Notes: a model not told the origin generated them from the sequence alone. A stretch of DNA of 64,000 nt from CBDBKE01 sp965218055 (GCA_965218055.1 CBDCKA010000002.1:1798001-1862000); one strand, 5' to 3'; positions 45,993 through 55,042 are shown, numbered from the stretch's first letter. Program-made: numbers and translations.

Positions 45993-47038
45993 TTACGCGA
46001 CTAACGCATACCGTTTGGCGAATACCACAGGCGGCATGTTGAGCGCGGAGTGAATCCGCGTGTTGTTGTAGTCCCACAGGGTGCGGTAGATCTCCGCCAC
46101 TAGCTCCCCCAGTGTTTTGAAGCGGTTCGGATCTCCCAGGTCAACCTTGAATTTGTCGTAGAACGATTCCTGGTATCCGTTCTCCCAAGGGCACCCCGGG
46201 CGGCTCCGTGAAATCACGATGCCGCATCCATCAAGGATTTCAGTGAACGCCATCGCGTCATACTCCCTCCCGTTGTCGGAGTGGAATAGATCCGGGCGCG
46301 GATGATGGAGCAGGGCGTTGGAAAGCGCCTGAATGGTGAGCGCGGCTCCCTTTCTCACCGTAACCTGGATTCCCAGGATCCGGCGGGTGTAGAGATCGAT
46401 CACGGTCGCCACATAGACCTTCTTTCCGTGCTGCACGAACTCGGTGAAGTCCGCTGCCCAGATGTGGTTTGCATATGCGGGCATGACCGCGAGCAGGAGG
46501 TTGGGATAGGTCCGGGAAACCTTGGATTTTCTCCATTTTTTGCCTCTCCTGCGGTAGGGCTTGATGCCAAACAGACGCATGACCCTCTGCGCCCGCTGGC
46601 GGCAGAGTCCCAGTGCCGTAGCAATTCGCCGGGAGCCGTAGGAGGGATGGATCTGCAGCTCTTCTTCCAGGCGGACCTTGAGGCGCCAGTCCTTCTCCTT
46701 CATTCTTGGGACGTAATACAGGCTCGCGCGGGATATGCCAAGGGCTCGGGCAAGCGCTGATTTGTTTCTTCCTTCGCTCAATTGTTTTTTTGAGTCATGG
46801 AGAGCTTGAGCGTGATCTCGCCCACGAGTTCCAGGAGTTCTCTGTTCTGCTTCTGAAGTCGGGAGAACTCCGCCCAGGACGGGGCACCGGTTGCTCCTTT
46901 TACCATCCAACCATAGATGCTCCCTTCAGAAATACCGTGATCCTTGGCGGCCTGGGCCACCGAGATGCCTTCTTCCTTGACGCGGCGTAGGATATCGGCT
47001 TTTACGTCAGCTGCAATACGATGATGTTTTTTGTTCAT
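45993..47038 (-). CDS. IS3-family transposase OrfAB (frameshift product, copy 3)
   Basis: Shares the WAADF, VTVRKG and PRPDLFH variants with copy 2 and has a private Arg-to-Lys change (RRGKKWRK). The DDE core is intact. Confidence 0.9.
46778..47038 (-). CDS. IS3-family transposase OrfA (copy 3)
   Basis: Identical to copy 2 OrfA, including the A_AAA_AAC slippery site near its end. Confidence 0.92.
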   Translation of the reverse strand: MNKKHHRIAADVKADILRRVKEEGISVAQAAKDHGISEGSIYGWMVKGATGAPSWAEFSRLQKQNRELLELVGEITLKLSMTQKNN

Positions 47039-47136
47039 ATGACACCAGGGTAGTTAATTCCCAACCTCAGTGTCTAAATTACCCAGTCCAGGGCAAATCG
47101 AGACCGATCTAACTCATTGATTTCGAAGGACTGGAA

Positions 47137-47190
47137 TGGCGCGCCCGGCAGGACTCGAACCTGCGACCCTCTGCTTAGAAGGCAGGTCAC
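47137..47190 (-). tRNA. 3' fragment of tRNA-Arg (TCT); probable attachment-site remnant
   Basis: Reading the minus strand: anticodon stem-loop CTGC-CTTCTAA-GCAG with anticodon TCT, variable region, T-arm GCAGGTTCGAGTCCTGC, the 3' acceptor strand and CCA at 47139-47137. The D-arm and the 5' acceptor strand (expected to pair with GGGCGCG) are absent; upstream sequence is unrelated. A tRNA cut at this point is the classic footprint of a tyrosine-integrase attachment site. It lies just beyond IS3 copy 3. Confidence 0.8.
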
Positions 47191-47529
47191 GTCCTTCTTT
47201 CAGTTACATTGCTTCCATCCGTTTCCTCGTATTATCACTAACTTGGGGAACCTGCTTTCGCTCAGTTAGCAACCCCACTCGCTTCCGAACATAGGGTTTT
47301 GATACGGTTTTGATACGGGACCATCTTCTTTAGAGGCACGGAGCCGCCCTTTCCACGACTCCCCTTCATTTCGTCCTCTTGCACTTTTCTTCAAGCTGGT
47401 ACGTCATGTCCTCAGAACCTGTTTTTAGCAATCAATATGCTCTTGCGAACGGCGCTGTTCAGCTAGCAGAGCTTCCGTTTCAGACAGATCTCTTCCCCGA
47501 TCACGACTACAACAGAGTCAAGCCCATTC
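47191..47529. other. 339-bp region without a supported gene
   Basis: It carries a direct repeat GGTTTTGATAC (47296-47306 and 47307-47317, back to back). On the minus strand this reads VPYQNRIKTLC, in a short frame that stops before the tRNA fragment; this is compatible with the last codons of an integrase but too short to assign. Nothing else recognised. Confidence 0.35.
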
Positions 47530-48931
47530 TTAGTTGAAACTCTCTACGGCTCCTGATTCATCACGCGGCTTTCTTCTTCGACGTCGTCGTGTCGATCTTC
47601 AGTTCTCGCTTCAGCGCGGCACGGAGCGTGGGCAGGTGGCGGTAGCCGATCACCTTCCGCAGGCGCGGTTCGATGTCCAGGAGCGCGGTTGCCAGCCAGC
47701 GATGCCGTTGGATCGAGTTCTGCCAGTGATCAACCTTCGCACAGCGTTCCTCGACGAGCGCATTGATGGACTCCAGACAGTTCGTCGTCTTCAGCGACCG
47801 GCCTAGCACCCCATACAGCCCGAGTCGATGCAGCGTCAGGGTCTGGTCTAGCCCTTCCGCCAGACTGCCGGCCGCGGATTGGTTCCGGTCCTCCAGCTCG
47901 CGATGGAGCGTCTTGAGCGCACTCAGCGCTTCGGTGTACGCCGGGCGGTTGTAGGCGCGCTGGAGGCGCTGGCGCCATGAGGCCTGCTCGCTCTTGGCCA
48001 GGCAACTCACCACGTTCTCGCGCTTGTGCCACTGGCAGCGGTGGACCAGGGCGCGGTCCCGGAAGGCCTTCCGGACGGCTGATCGCAGCCCCTTGCCGCC
48101 GTCGAGGATCACCAGCACGCCCTGGGAGACGTCGAGGCCCCGCTCGACCAACGACCGCAGGAACGGCGTCAGCACCTGCGCGTTCTCCGTGTCCGTTTCC
48201 ACGAAGCCCAGGAAGCGTTTCTCCCCAGACAGCGTAATGCCTAGCGCGATGACCATCGTCGCCTCGGCGAACGTCTTGCCGTCCAGGACCACGGCCACCA
48301 CGTCCTCACCCGACAGGTCCCGCTCTTGGAACTCCCGGAGCTGCGCCGCGCTGGCTCGGATGAACCCCCGGGACACCGTCGACCCCGACAGCCCGATTGC
48401 TCCGGGAATCGCTTCGGCGTCGGCTTCGTAGTTGCGGCACGAGATCCCGTACAGCACGCGCTTCAGCAGGAGGTCGTTGACCGCGCGATCGCCATGCACC
48501 GCCTCGTACGACCGCAGCGGCATCTCGCTCCCCGTGACATGACGAATCCGCGGTACCCGCATCGGCACGCGCTGTCCGGCCAGCCCGACCGTCCCGGGAT
48601 TGCTGCCATGACGGCGCCCTCCGACCGACGCGTCCTTGCGGGCGTATCGCTCGCCCGCCAGCGCCGTCACCTCCTCATCGAGCAACTCCTCCACGTGCAT
48701 CAACCCCAGGGGGACCAAGGACCGGATTAGCTCCACCTTGGCGTCGAGCTCCAGGTCGGAGTAGTCCTCGCGGCGGATGATCTTGACCGGACCCAGCGTG
48801 CGACCCTTCTTGCGCTTCCTGACAGGACGTAGGACACTGCTCATCTCGGCTCCTTTCTCTCGTGGGGTGATGTCCGTCTCTTAACGTCATCAAACCACAC
48901 GGGTGTGGGAGCCGTTTCAATTTCCAACTAA
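47530..48931 (-). mobile_element. IS256-family element (about 1402 bp)
   Basis: Inverted ends: TTAGTTGAAAC...ACGGCTCC on the left and, read inwards from the right, TTAGTTGGAAA...ACGGCTCC. No 8-bp target duplication is visible. The right end abuts the SSB remnant. Confidence 0.83.
47561..48844 (-). CDS. IS256-family (mutator-type) transposase
   Basis: 427 residues, full length. Catalytic Asp in VVLDGKTFAEA, Asp in VLVILDGGKGLRSAV and Glu in TNCLESINALVEE; the conserved HRCQWHKRENV motif lies between. The C-terminus is Lys-rich. The ATG at 48844 has a GAGAAAGGAG-like site upstream. It appears intact. Confidence 0.94.
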   Translation of the reverse strand: MSSVLRPVRKRKKGRTLGPVKIIRREDYSDLELDAKVELIRSLVPLGLMHVEELLDEEVTALAGERYARKDASVGGRRHGSNPGTVGLAGQRVPMRVPRIRHVTGSEMPLRSYEAVHGDRAVNDLLLKRVLYGISCRNYEADAEAIPGAIGLSGSTVSRGFIRASAAQLREFQERDLSGEDVVAVVLDGKTFAEATMVIALGITLSGEKRFLGFVETDTENAQVLTPFLRSLVERGLDVSQGVLVILDGGKGLRSAVRKAFRDRALVHRCQWHKRENVVSCLAKSEQASWRQRLQRAYNRPAYTEALSALKTLHRELEDRNQSAAGSLAEGLDQTLTLHRLGLYGVLGRSLKTTNCLESINALVEERCAKVDHWQNSIQRHRWLATALLDIEPRLRKVIGYRHLPTLRAALKRELKIDTTTSKKKAA

Positions 48932-48977
48932 GTTTCGCTCACCCTCCTACAACACATCGCAGAATTCGAGCTGATAA

Positions 48978-49649
48978 AGCGCGTGCCCCTCAGAGATCAT
49001 TGAGTTCTTACCAACAGGTGGTGTCAACAAAGTCATTCTCATTGGGAGAACCGGAGCCGACGCGGAGCTTAGATATACCAGTAACGGCAAAGCTGTCGCG
49101 AACTTCTCTCCGGCCATCAACGAGACCTTCAAGAACGGGGACGGAGAGCAGAGAGAGCATGTCGAGTGGGTACGGTGCGTCGCCTGGGGAAGGCTGGCAG
49201 AGGTCTGCGGCGAGTTCCTGACCAAGGGAAAGCAAGCTTGTGCCGAAGGGCGGTTCCAGACACGTAAGTACAACGACCGCGATGGAAACGAGCGTACGGT
49301 CTGCGGGTCCACCTTTTCCCTCGCGTCGCATGATTCCAGATCGGTCCTCGCCGTCAAGGGTCCGCTTCGCCGCTTCGCGCCCTGGACCGTGACTACCCTC
49401 CGCTTCCGCCTCGGTCTTGATGCCGCTGAAGCGTGGTGGCTTCAAATCGATGGCTCAACTCGACTGCGCATTGAGTCCATTGACGAAGCGAGAGGAGAAC
49501 GGGCACGGGCGCTCTTTTTCCGCTATCGGGACAAGGACTCTTCTTTTACCGACTGCTGTAGCTTTGTTCTCATGCAAGAACTGCGAATTCTCCAGGTATT
49601 GACATTAGACCATCACTTCCGGCAGATGGGCCTTGAAGTTGTTCCGTAA
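48978..49649 (+). pseudogene. Chimeric frame: single-stranded DNA-binding protein fused in frame to a PIN-toxin tail
   Basis: One uninterrupted frame of 224 codons follows a TAA at 48975. Its first half is an SSB OB-fold: VNKVILIGRTGADAELRYT, HVEWVRCVAWGRLAEVCGEF, LTKGKQACAEGRFQTR. From about 49365 it becomes the C-terminal half of a VapC-like PIN domain: TLRFRLGLDAAEAW, FFRYRDKDSSFTDC, LDHHFRQMGLEVVP. No ATG/GTG/TTG lies in this frame before 49389; a TTG at 49000 starts the adjacent frame (SSYQQ), suggesting that a one-base slip near 49012-49022 removed the SSB start. The PIN N-terminal half (first Asp) is missing. It is a deletion scar joining two genes, probably inactive. It may be translated from an atypical ATT at 48999. 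Confidence 0.75.
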
Positions 49650-49746
49650 AGTTCGCTGGGTTGTTCTCTGCTGCCTAGCCTGTCTAGCTATATATCCCAT
49701 CTAACAGGGGTAACAATCACCCTGTCGGGTCCAGGCCCCGCACCCT

Positions 49747-49932
49747 GTGGAAGAACCTTCACGGAAGAACGTCAAGCAGGCAAAGACCCACGACCTGACA
49801 AAACGGCTCAGTGTCGACATCCCGGTATCAGTCCATCTGCCCTTCAAGACAGAGTGTAGCGCAACCAGCCGCCAGATGGTCGCTGAGCTAGGAGACTGGG
49901 TCGAAGCCTATATGATTGGAGCTTGTAAATGA
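49747..49932 (+). CDS. Small ribbon-helix-helix DNA-binding protein
   Basis: 61 residues from GTG 49747. The core TKRLSVDIPVSVHLPFKTEC...QMVAELGDWVE has the beta strand plus two helices of an RHH (ParG/CopG-like) dimer, as in plasmid partition or antitoxin proteins. The C-terminus seems short (relatives run ~10 residues more), so a late lesion is possible. It lies downstream of the SSB/PIN scar and fits an integrative or plasmid-derived segment. Confidence 0.55.
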   Translation: MEEPSRKNVKQAKTHDLTKRLSVDIPVSVHLPFKTECSATSRQMVAELGDWVEAYMIGACK

Positions 49933-50406
49933 GATCGGCTGGCGGCAGGTGGGGATGCCCCTGCTGATGCGCGTGTTGCCTTGGCGAGGCTTTCTGCTGC
50001 AATGAAGCTGCTTGTGGCCCAACACCGTTCAGTTTGGCAAGAATCCATCCTGCAATTCCCTTTGCGTTGCGTTCCATTCGCCGGAGCATGGCGCGTCCGG
50101 TTCCAGGTGCCCCGTCCCGGTTGCGATTTACCAATCGAGCTTGCCGCCTCCGACCGGAAGACGGGTATGGGGTTGCGCCATTTTGCCGCTGGCCTTCACC
50201 TGTTCCGGTTGGTTCCGACGCAAGGCTCGCGCCAGAACGGTCCCCTCGCCTGGCAGGCGTCAGTCACTCGCTCTTGCCCTTGTCGGCCCTGCCCGTCACT
50301 GGCTTCGTCGGCGCTGTTCCTCCCGTGTCAGGGTTTGGCCGTTTCCGCCATTTGCGGGTGAGCGGAAACGCTCACAAACCCTTAAACTTTCAGGAGGAAA
50401 TACATC
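49933..50406. other. 474-bp region with no supported gene
   Basis: Several overlapping plus-strand frames are open through here, but none has a domain, a ribosome site or biased composition that persuades me. The last ~15 bases hold the AGGAGG site of the next gene. Confidence 0.5.
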
Positions 50407-50655
50407 ATGGCTAACCCCAAACCCATCTCTGAAGTCCGCATCGGTCGCGTCAAGGCTGCGATTTGGCCGATCGAAACCGAAGGCCGCACGCGGTACAATG
50501 TCACCTTCTCTCGCCTCTACAAGGGCGGCGATCAATGGAAGAGTACGCAAAGCTTCAGTCGCAACGACCTGTTGCTGCTTGCGAAAGTGGCCGATCAGGC
50601 CCACTCGCGTATCTTCGAGCTTCAGCAGGAGGAAGAGCCTCAGGCGGCGTCCTAG
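50407..50655 (+). CDS. Conserved small hypothetical protein (82 residues)
   Basis: ATG with a strong AGGAGG 9 bases upstream. The sequence (ISEVRIGRVKAAIWPIE, RYNVTFSRLYKGGDQWKSTQ, LAKVADQAHSRIF) is a single small alpha/beta domain. I have seen closely similar proteins beside replication and SSB genes of integrative elements in Planctomycetes and Acidobacteria, but no function is known. It is followed by another small gene 70 bp downstream. Confidence 0.75.
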   Translation: MANPKPISEVRIGRVKAAIWPIETEGRTRYNVTFSRLYKGGDQWKSTQSFSRNDLLLLAKVADQAHSRIFELQQEEEPQAAS

Positions 50656-50811
50656 TGCGACGCGCATCAGAGAGCGGCGGGGCCAGCCTCCACCGCTCTC
50701 TGATCTTCCGACAAGGAGAATGAACATGAGCCACATCGTAAGTGAAGTCCCCGAAGCCTTCATCGCGGCGGCCGATTCGTGGAGGTTCTGTCGCAATTAT
50801 AGCCATAAGCA

Positions 50812-51873
50812 GGCGTTGTTGCAGAAATCTGACTCCATCCCCAACGCTCTCCCCCCTGATAGGCTAGGGGATGGGCAACAGCGACTACACCTTCCGATAT
50901 AAGGTTCGCAACTGGCCGGAGTACAACCGGGCTCTGGTGAAACGTGGGCAGCTGACACTGTGGTTCGACACGGAGGCAGTGGCTGCCTGGCGTCATCCAG
51001 GACCCTTCGAAGGGCGAGGCCGGCCCAAGGTCTACGCAGATGCGGCGATCCAATGTGCGCTGGTCCTGAATTCGGTGTTTCACCTCAACCTACGGACCAC
51101 TCAAGGGTTCCTTCAATCCATCGTGGCGCTCATGGCTCTCGACCTCCCAGTGCCCAACTACAGCACGGTGAGCCGAAGGCAAAGCGCCGTCGACGTCCGA
51201 CTGAGTGTACGGCCCACGGATCGACCACGACATGTCGTCATCGATTCGACGGGCCTGAAGATCTACGGAGTCGGTGAGTGGCACATCAGAAAACACCGAA
51301 CCCGCCGCCGTAGGACATGGAGAAAGCTCCACCTAGGCGTCGATGAGACGACGAAAGAGATCGTTGCGATGGACCTGACTGCGAGCAACGTCCACGACGC
51401 CCGAAGGCTCTCTTCGTTGCTGTCTAAGACTCCTGGTTCGATCGGGCAAGTCTCCGCAGACCGGGCCTACGACACGGGTTCCTGCTACGAGGCCGTGCTC
51501 CAGCACGACGCTATCGTGACGATCTTGCCGCGACGCAATGCACGATGCAGCCGAGACTCTCATCCGCCTCCGTGGCGTGCGATGCGTGATACCCATCTCC
51601 GGCGTATTAGGACGCAGGGCCGTTATGAGTGGCGGAAGTCGAGTGGCTGCACTCGCCAGAGCGTGGCGGAGAATGCGGTCTCACGGTACAAGGCGATACT
51701 CGGGGTAAGCCTCTCGGCCCGCACGGTCAAGAACCAAAAAGTCGAAGCCGCGATCAAGTGCGCTGTGCTGAACCGGATGGCGGAGCTTGGAATGCCACGA
51801 TCGGAGCGCGTGTACTGAGGCGGATGAGCTTCTCGGCCCGGTTCACCGCGAGCGCGAATTACGCAACAACGCC
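50812..51873 (+). mobile_element. IS5-family element (1062 bp)
   Basis: Starts GGCGTTGTTGC; the other end read inwards is GGCGTTGTTGC as well, typical of IS5-group ends. It interrupts a small gene. Confidence 0.88.
50871..51818 (+). CDS. IS5-family transposase
   Basis: 315 residues, complete. The catalytic domain has D in VVIDSTGLKIYGVGEW, D in VSADRAYDTGSCYE and E in SVAENAVSRYKAILG. An N-terminal DUF4096-like block (YNRALVKRGQLTLWFD) is present. The ATG follows a GATAGGCTAGGGG stretch with a weak ribosome site. Confidence 0.92.
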   Translation: MGNSDYTFRYKVRNWPEYNRALVKRGQLTLWFDTEAVAAWRHPGPFEGRGRPKVYADAAIQCALVLNSVFHLNLRTTQGFLQSIVALMALDLPVPNYSTVSRRQSAVDVRLSVRPTDRPRHVVIDSTGLKIYGVGEWHIRKHRTRRRRTWRKLHLGVDETTKEIVAMDLTASNVHDARRLSSLLSKTPGSIGQVSADRAYDTGSCYEAVLQHDAIVTILPRRNARCSRDSHPPPWRAMRDTHLRRIRTQGRYEWRKSSGCTRQSVAENAVSRYKAILGVSLSARTVKNQKVEAAIKCAVLNRMAELGMPRSERVY

Positions 51874-52038
51874 TGAAAAGCCCACGGAAATCTCCAAAGC
51901 TCGTGGCGTGCTGGACCAGTTGCGGGGTGTTCTGCAAGACATATACTCCACAGAAGGGCATTACTAATTTCTGGAGGCCAGAGGCTACCCGACTGGAGGC
52001 GGAGGCGACAATGCCTCAGATCTCGCCGCCCCGTGGGG

Positions 52039-52512
52039 TCAGTCCAACCGGGCGCCTTGGCGCCATTGCCACGGCTTGATGAATTGTCCTTGCCAGATAC
52101 CACGCTTGGCTTTCCAGGCCTCATCTTCGGCGGCAACGTACCGTTTCGAGTAGCGCCGATAAGCGAGTGCATGGCCTTGACGGACAAGCCATCCGTTCAA
52201 GTCCAGGTCGTCCAGGTAGCAGACGGCAATCAAACGGTCGTACTGGTCCCTCGTGTCACCCTTGCACGTGATGGATGCCTTGCCGATCTTCACACGCAGT
52301 GCCGAAGTCGCCTCCTTTCCGCAATCGTAGCGCTTCCCGTCACGCTTGCACGTCTGCCTTGATTCCGGCGCGTCAATCCCCTCCAGGCGCAACTTTTCAC
52401 CGGCAATCTCCACGGTGTCGGCGTCGATGATGCGAGCTGCACCGGTCAGAGTTTCGGCACTGGCAGGCAGCACGCACGGCAGGGCCAGCAAAGTAAACAA
52501 AGCAATTCTCAT
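52039..52512 (-). CDS. Thermonuclease (SNase-like) family protein, exported
   Basis: 157 residues from ATG 52512, with a signal peptide (MRIALFTLLALPCVLPASAE). The staphylococcal-nuclease fold has RIIDADTVEIAGEKLRLEGI and DAPE, then RDQYDRLIAVCYLDDLDLNGW, which hold the conserved Arg, Glu and Arg catalytic positions and the Ca2+-site Asp residues. It would hydrolyse nucleic acid outside the cytoplasm. It follows the Sel1 gene by 43 bp on the same strand. Confidence 0.9.
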   Translation of the reverse strand: MRIALFTLLALPCVLPASAETLTGAARIIDADTVEIAGEKLRLEGIDAPESRQTCKRDGKRYDCGKEATSALRVKIGKASITCKGDTRDQYDRLIAVCYLDDLDLNGWLVRQGHALAYRRYSKRYVAAEDEAWKAKRGIWQGQFIKPWQWRQGARLD

Positions 52513-52555
52513 AATTGGAATCTTCTCAGAGAAACGTGCTGAGCCACGGCGAGAC

Positions 52556-54520
52556 CTACTTGTCATTTAGTTGCTCCCAGGTCTTCGGTCGCCATTCTCG
52601 CGCCAACCGCTGGGCTTCGGCGACTTGTGAAGCAGTCATCTTCTCTGCCAGTTTGTCCCTCGCTACTCGGTAATCCTCTGCTTTCCTTGTAGTAGTCCGT
52701 GAGGCTGCCAAGTTAACCCACTTGTGGGCTTGGACGTAGTCCTGGGGCATGCCCTCGCCTCTGGCGTACATGCGGCCGAGGTTGTATTGGGCGCTAGCGT
52801 CACCCTGCTCGGCGGCCTTGCGATACCACTTCACGGCCTCTTGGTAGTCCTGGGGCACGCCCTGGCCTTTGTCGTACATGACCCCGAGGTTGCATTGGGC
52901 CCCAGCGTCACCCTGCTCGGCGGCCTTGCGATACCAACCCACGGCCTCTTGGTAGTCCTGGGGCACGCCCTGGCCTTTGGCGTACATGAGACCGAGATTG
53001 AACTGCGCAAAGGCGTCGCCTTGTTCGGCGGCGAGCCGATACCACTTCACAGCCTCAGCATCGTTTTCCGGTACGCCCTCGCCGTTGGCGTACCGGAGGC
53101 CGAGTAGGAATTGGGCACCGGCGTGACCTTGTCCGGCGGCGAGCCGATACCACTTCACAGCCTCGGCATCGTTTTCCGGCACACCCTCGCCTCTGGTGTG
53201 CATGACACCGAGTCTGGCTTGGGCCGTAGCGTTCCCCTGCTCAGCGGCCATCCGGTACCACTTTGCGGCCTCGGCATTGTTTTCCGGCACGCCCTCGCCG
53301 TTGTCGTACATGAGACCGAGGTTGAATTGGGCACCGGCGGTCCCCTGTTCGGCGGCGAGCCGAAACCACTTCACAGCCTCGGCATCGTTCTCCGCCACAC
53401 CCTCACCGTCGGCGTATATGGCACCGAGGAAGAATTGGGCACCGGCGTGACCTTGTTCGGCGGCGAGCCGATACCACTTCACAGCCTCAGCATCGTTTTC
53501 CGGTACGCCCTCGCCGTTGGCGTACATGTAACCGAGGCGGCTCTGCGCAGAGGCACGGCCCTGCTCGGCGGCCAGCCGGTACCACCGCGCCGCTTCTGCG
53601 TAATTCTGCGGCACGCCATACCCCAAGGAGTACCTAACCCCGAGGCGGATCTGCGCCAGAGCGTGGCCTTGTTCACCTGCTAGCCGGTACCAGCGGACCG
53701 CTTCAGTGTCGTCCTTCGGGACACCCCGCCCCGAGTAATACATCATCCCGAGCTGGTACTGCGCCAGAGCGTGGCCCTGCTCGGCCGCCAAGCGATACCA
53801 GCGCGCGGCTTCAGCACCGTCCTCATCCTCGGGGCCCCCATCACCTTTGGCGTACATACGGCCGAGGTTATACTGCGCGTCCGCTTCGCCCTGCTCGGCC
53901 GCTTGTTGCACCGCGGCATAGTTGAAACCGAGGTTGAACTGCGCTTCGGCGTGGCCCTGCTCGGCAGCCAAGCGATACCACCGAACGGCTTCAGCATCGT
54001 CCTGCTGCACGCCTCTGCCGATGGTGTACCTGAATCCGAGGTTGAACTGCGCGTGGTCGTCGCCCTGCTCGGCCGCCAACCGGTACCAGCGCACCGCTTC
54101 AGCGTCGTCCTTGGGGACGCCACGGCCGTTGGCGTACCTGAATCCGAGGTTGACCTGCGCTTCGATGTCGCCTTGTTCGGCGGCCAAACGGTACCACCGC
54201 ACGGCTTCAGCATCATCCCGCGGGACGCCTAGGCCGAAGGTGTACCTGAGCCCGAGCTGGTGCTGCGCACCGACGTGACCTTGTTCGGCCGCCAGCCGGT
54301 ACCAGCGGATAGCTTCGGTATCGTCCTCCGAGACGCCGTCACCGTTGGCGTACATGAGCCCGAGGCGAAACTGCGCGTCCGCGTCACCTTGCTCGGCTTG
54401 GCGACGGATTTCTGTGATCGGGTCCGGGTCCTGCCCAAACCCCCAAGGCGCGAATATCGCCAGCGCCAGCACGGAAAGGGCAAGAACCGCCGTCTGTCTC
54501 CTTTTTGTCCGTTTCATCAC
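52556..54520 (-). CDS. Exported Sel1-repeat protein (16 repeats)
   Basis: 654 residues with a signal peptide ending near WGFGQDP. I count 16 Sel1-type units of ~36 residues (pattern AEQGxAxAQxxLGxMYxxGxGVPxDxAEAVxWYRLA). The fifth is shortened (FNYAAVQQAAEQGEADAQ), probably by an internal deletion. The array is nearly uniform at the DNA level, so copy number may vary. Sel1 proteins form solenoid scaffolds in envelope signalling. The C-terminal cap has KWVNLAASRTTTRKAEDY. It is paired with a secreted nuclease gene downstream. Confidence 0.92.
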   Translation of the reverse strand: MMKRTKRRQTAVLALSVLALAIFAPWGFGQDPDPITEIRRQAEQGDADAQFRLGLMYANGDGVSEDDTEAIRWYRLAAEQGHVGAQHQLGLRYTFGLGVPRDDAEAVRWYRLAAEQGDIEAQVNLGFRYANGRGVPKDDAEAVRWYRLAAEQGDDHAQFNLGFRYTIGRGVQQDDAEAVRWYRLAAEQGHAEAQFNLGFNYAAVQQAAEQGEADAQYNLGRMYAKGDGGPEDEDGAEAARWYRLAAEQGHALAQYQLGMMYYSGRGVPKDDTEAVRWYRLAGEQGHALAQIRLGVRYSLGYGVPQNYAEAARWYRLAAEQGRASAQSRLGYMYANGEGVPENDAEAVKWYRLAAEQGHAGAQFFLGAIYADGEGVAENDAEAVKWFRLAAEQGTAGAQFNLGLMYDNGEGVPENNAEAAKWYRMAAEQGNATAQARLGVMHTRGEGVPENDAEAVKWYRLAAGQGHAGAQFLLGLRYANGEGVPENDAEAVKWYRLAAEQGDAFAQFNLGLMYAKGQGVPQDYQEAVGWYRKAAEQGDAGAQCNLGVMYDKGQGVPQDYQEAVKWYRKAAEQGDASAQYNLGRMYARGEGMPQDYVQAHKWVNLAASRTTTRKAEDYRVARDKLAEKMTASQVAEAQRLAREWRPKTWEQLNDK

Positions 54521-54544
54521 TTTTCTGAGTACTCCTGTGCGGAC

Positions 54545-54697
54545 CTAGCGGGCTGCGGCCCGCCCGGTGATGGCCTCGCGCAATCCTTCCAGCTTCGCTT
54601 GACTATGCTCCAACCGAGCCACGCGCTCTGCTAGCTGCTACACGTCTTCTCGCAGCCGCACCTCGACGATCGGTGTGAATCCGCCATCTTTGCTCAT
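54545..54697 (-). pseudogene. Small coiled-coil protein interrupted by TAG
   Basis: ATG 54697 (AAGGAG 8 bases upstream) reads SKDGGFTPIVEVRLREDV, then TAG (54640-54638), then QLAERVARLEHSQAKLEGL and REAITGRAAAR in the same frame to a stop at 54545. A CAG-to-TAG change would explain it. The heptad pattern across the stop is continuous. No family is recognised. Confidence 0.5.
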
Positions 54698-54768
54698 GCG
54701 TCGCTCCTTATCGTGCCATGCGGCCAGGACAGGCCCCATCCAGGTTATGGGCTTGACTTCCTCCAGAA

Positions 54769-54993
54769 TTAATGGCGCTTACCGGCGCCATTTACGATCG
54801 ATTGAAGTACGCCACGGCGACTGAAGACTTCGGCAAATATCACCTCTCGTGCAGATAACAGCTCAATGTCCTCGTGTTTTCGTATCTTCGGATTCCATTT
54901 GCGTATCCTGAAAAAGCCATCAGAATTGCTCGCTAAGTCAGCATCTGGGTAAGTCTTGGTAGTTCCGTTTACGTGGTGAACGTCAACGCCCAT
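54769..54993 (-). CDS. Hypothetical protein (74 residues)
   Basis: ATG at 54993 with GGAG 11 bases upstream. A small beta-rich protein with VDVHHVNGTTKTYPDADLA and IELLSAREVIFAEVF. No family recognised; composition looks coding. Confidence 0.5.
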   Translation of the reverse strand: MGVDVHHVNGTTKTYPDADLASNSDGFFRIRKWNPKIRKHEDIELLSAREVIFAEVFSRRGVLQSIVNGAGKRH

Positions 54994-55042
54994 ATTTCCA
55001 CTTTCTCCGATTTCAAGTTCCTTAGCGTCCGTTGAGGGCTTT

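Larger units (their letters stand above)
45951..47095 (-). mobile_element. IS3-family element, copy 3 (1145 bp, inverted)
   Basis: Same element as copies 1 and 2 but on the opposite strand. With copy 2 it brackets the DUF1553/DUF1501 locus (38489-47095) as inverted repeats, like a compound transposon. Outer and inner flanks show no target duplication. Confidence 0.93.
50726..51967 (+). pseudogene. Small gene split by an IS5-family insertion
   Basis: Upstream part 50726-50811 (AAGGAG site 7 bases before ATG) reads SHIVSEVPEAFIAAADSWRF, then NYSHK. Downstream part 51874-51967 reads EKPTEISKARGVLDQLRGVL and QDIYSTEGHY before TAA. Joining the two flanks directly gives one continuous 59-residue frame (CAT-AAG-CAT-GAA). 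The join is exact with no duplicated bases, so the target duplication is absent or lost. Function unknown. Confidence 0.7.

Noticed and set aside
38489..47095. Active compound transposon formed by IS3 copies 2 and 3
   Set aside because: The outer flanks show no target duplication and the cargo is inactivated; the geometry is noted, but mobility is not supported.
49981..50902. Plus-strand frames of 126-296 codons across 50.0-50.9 kb
   Set aside because: They overlap each other and the 82-residue gene in other frames, lack ribosome sites and domains.
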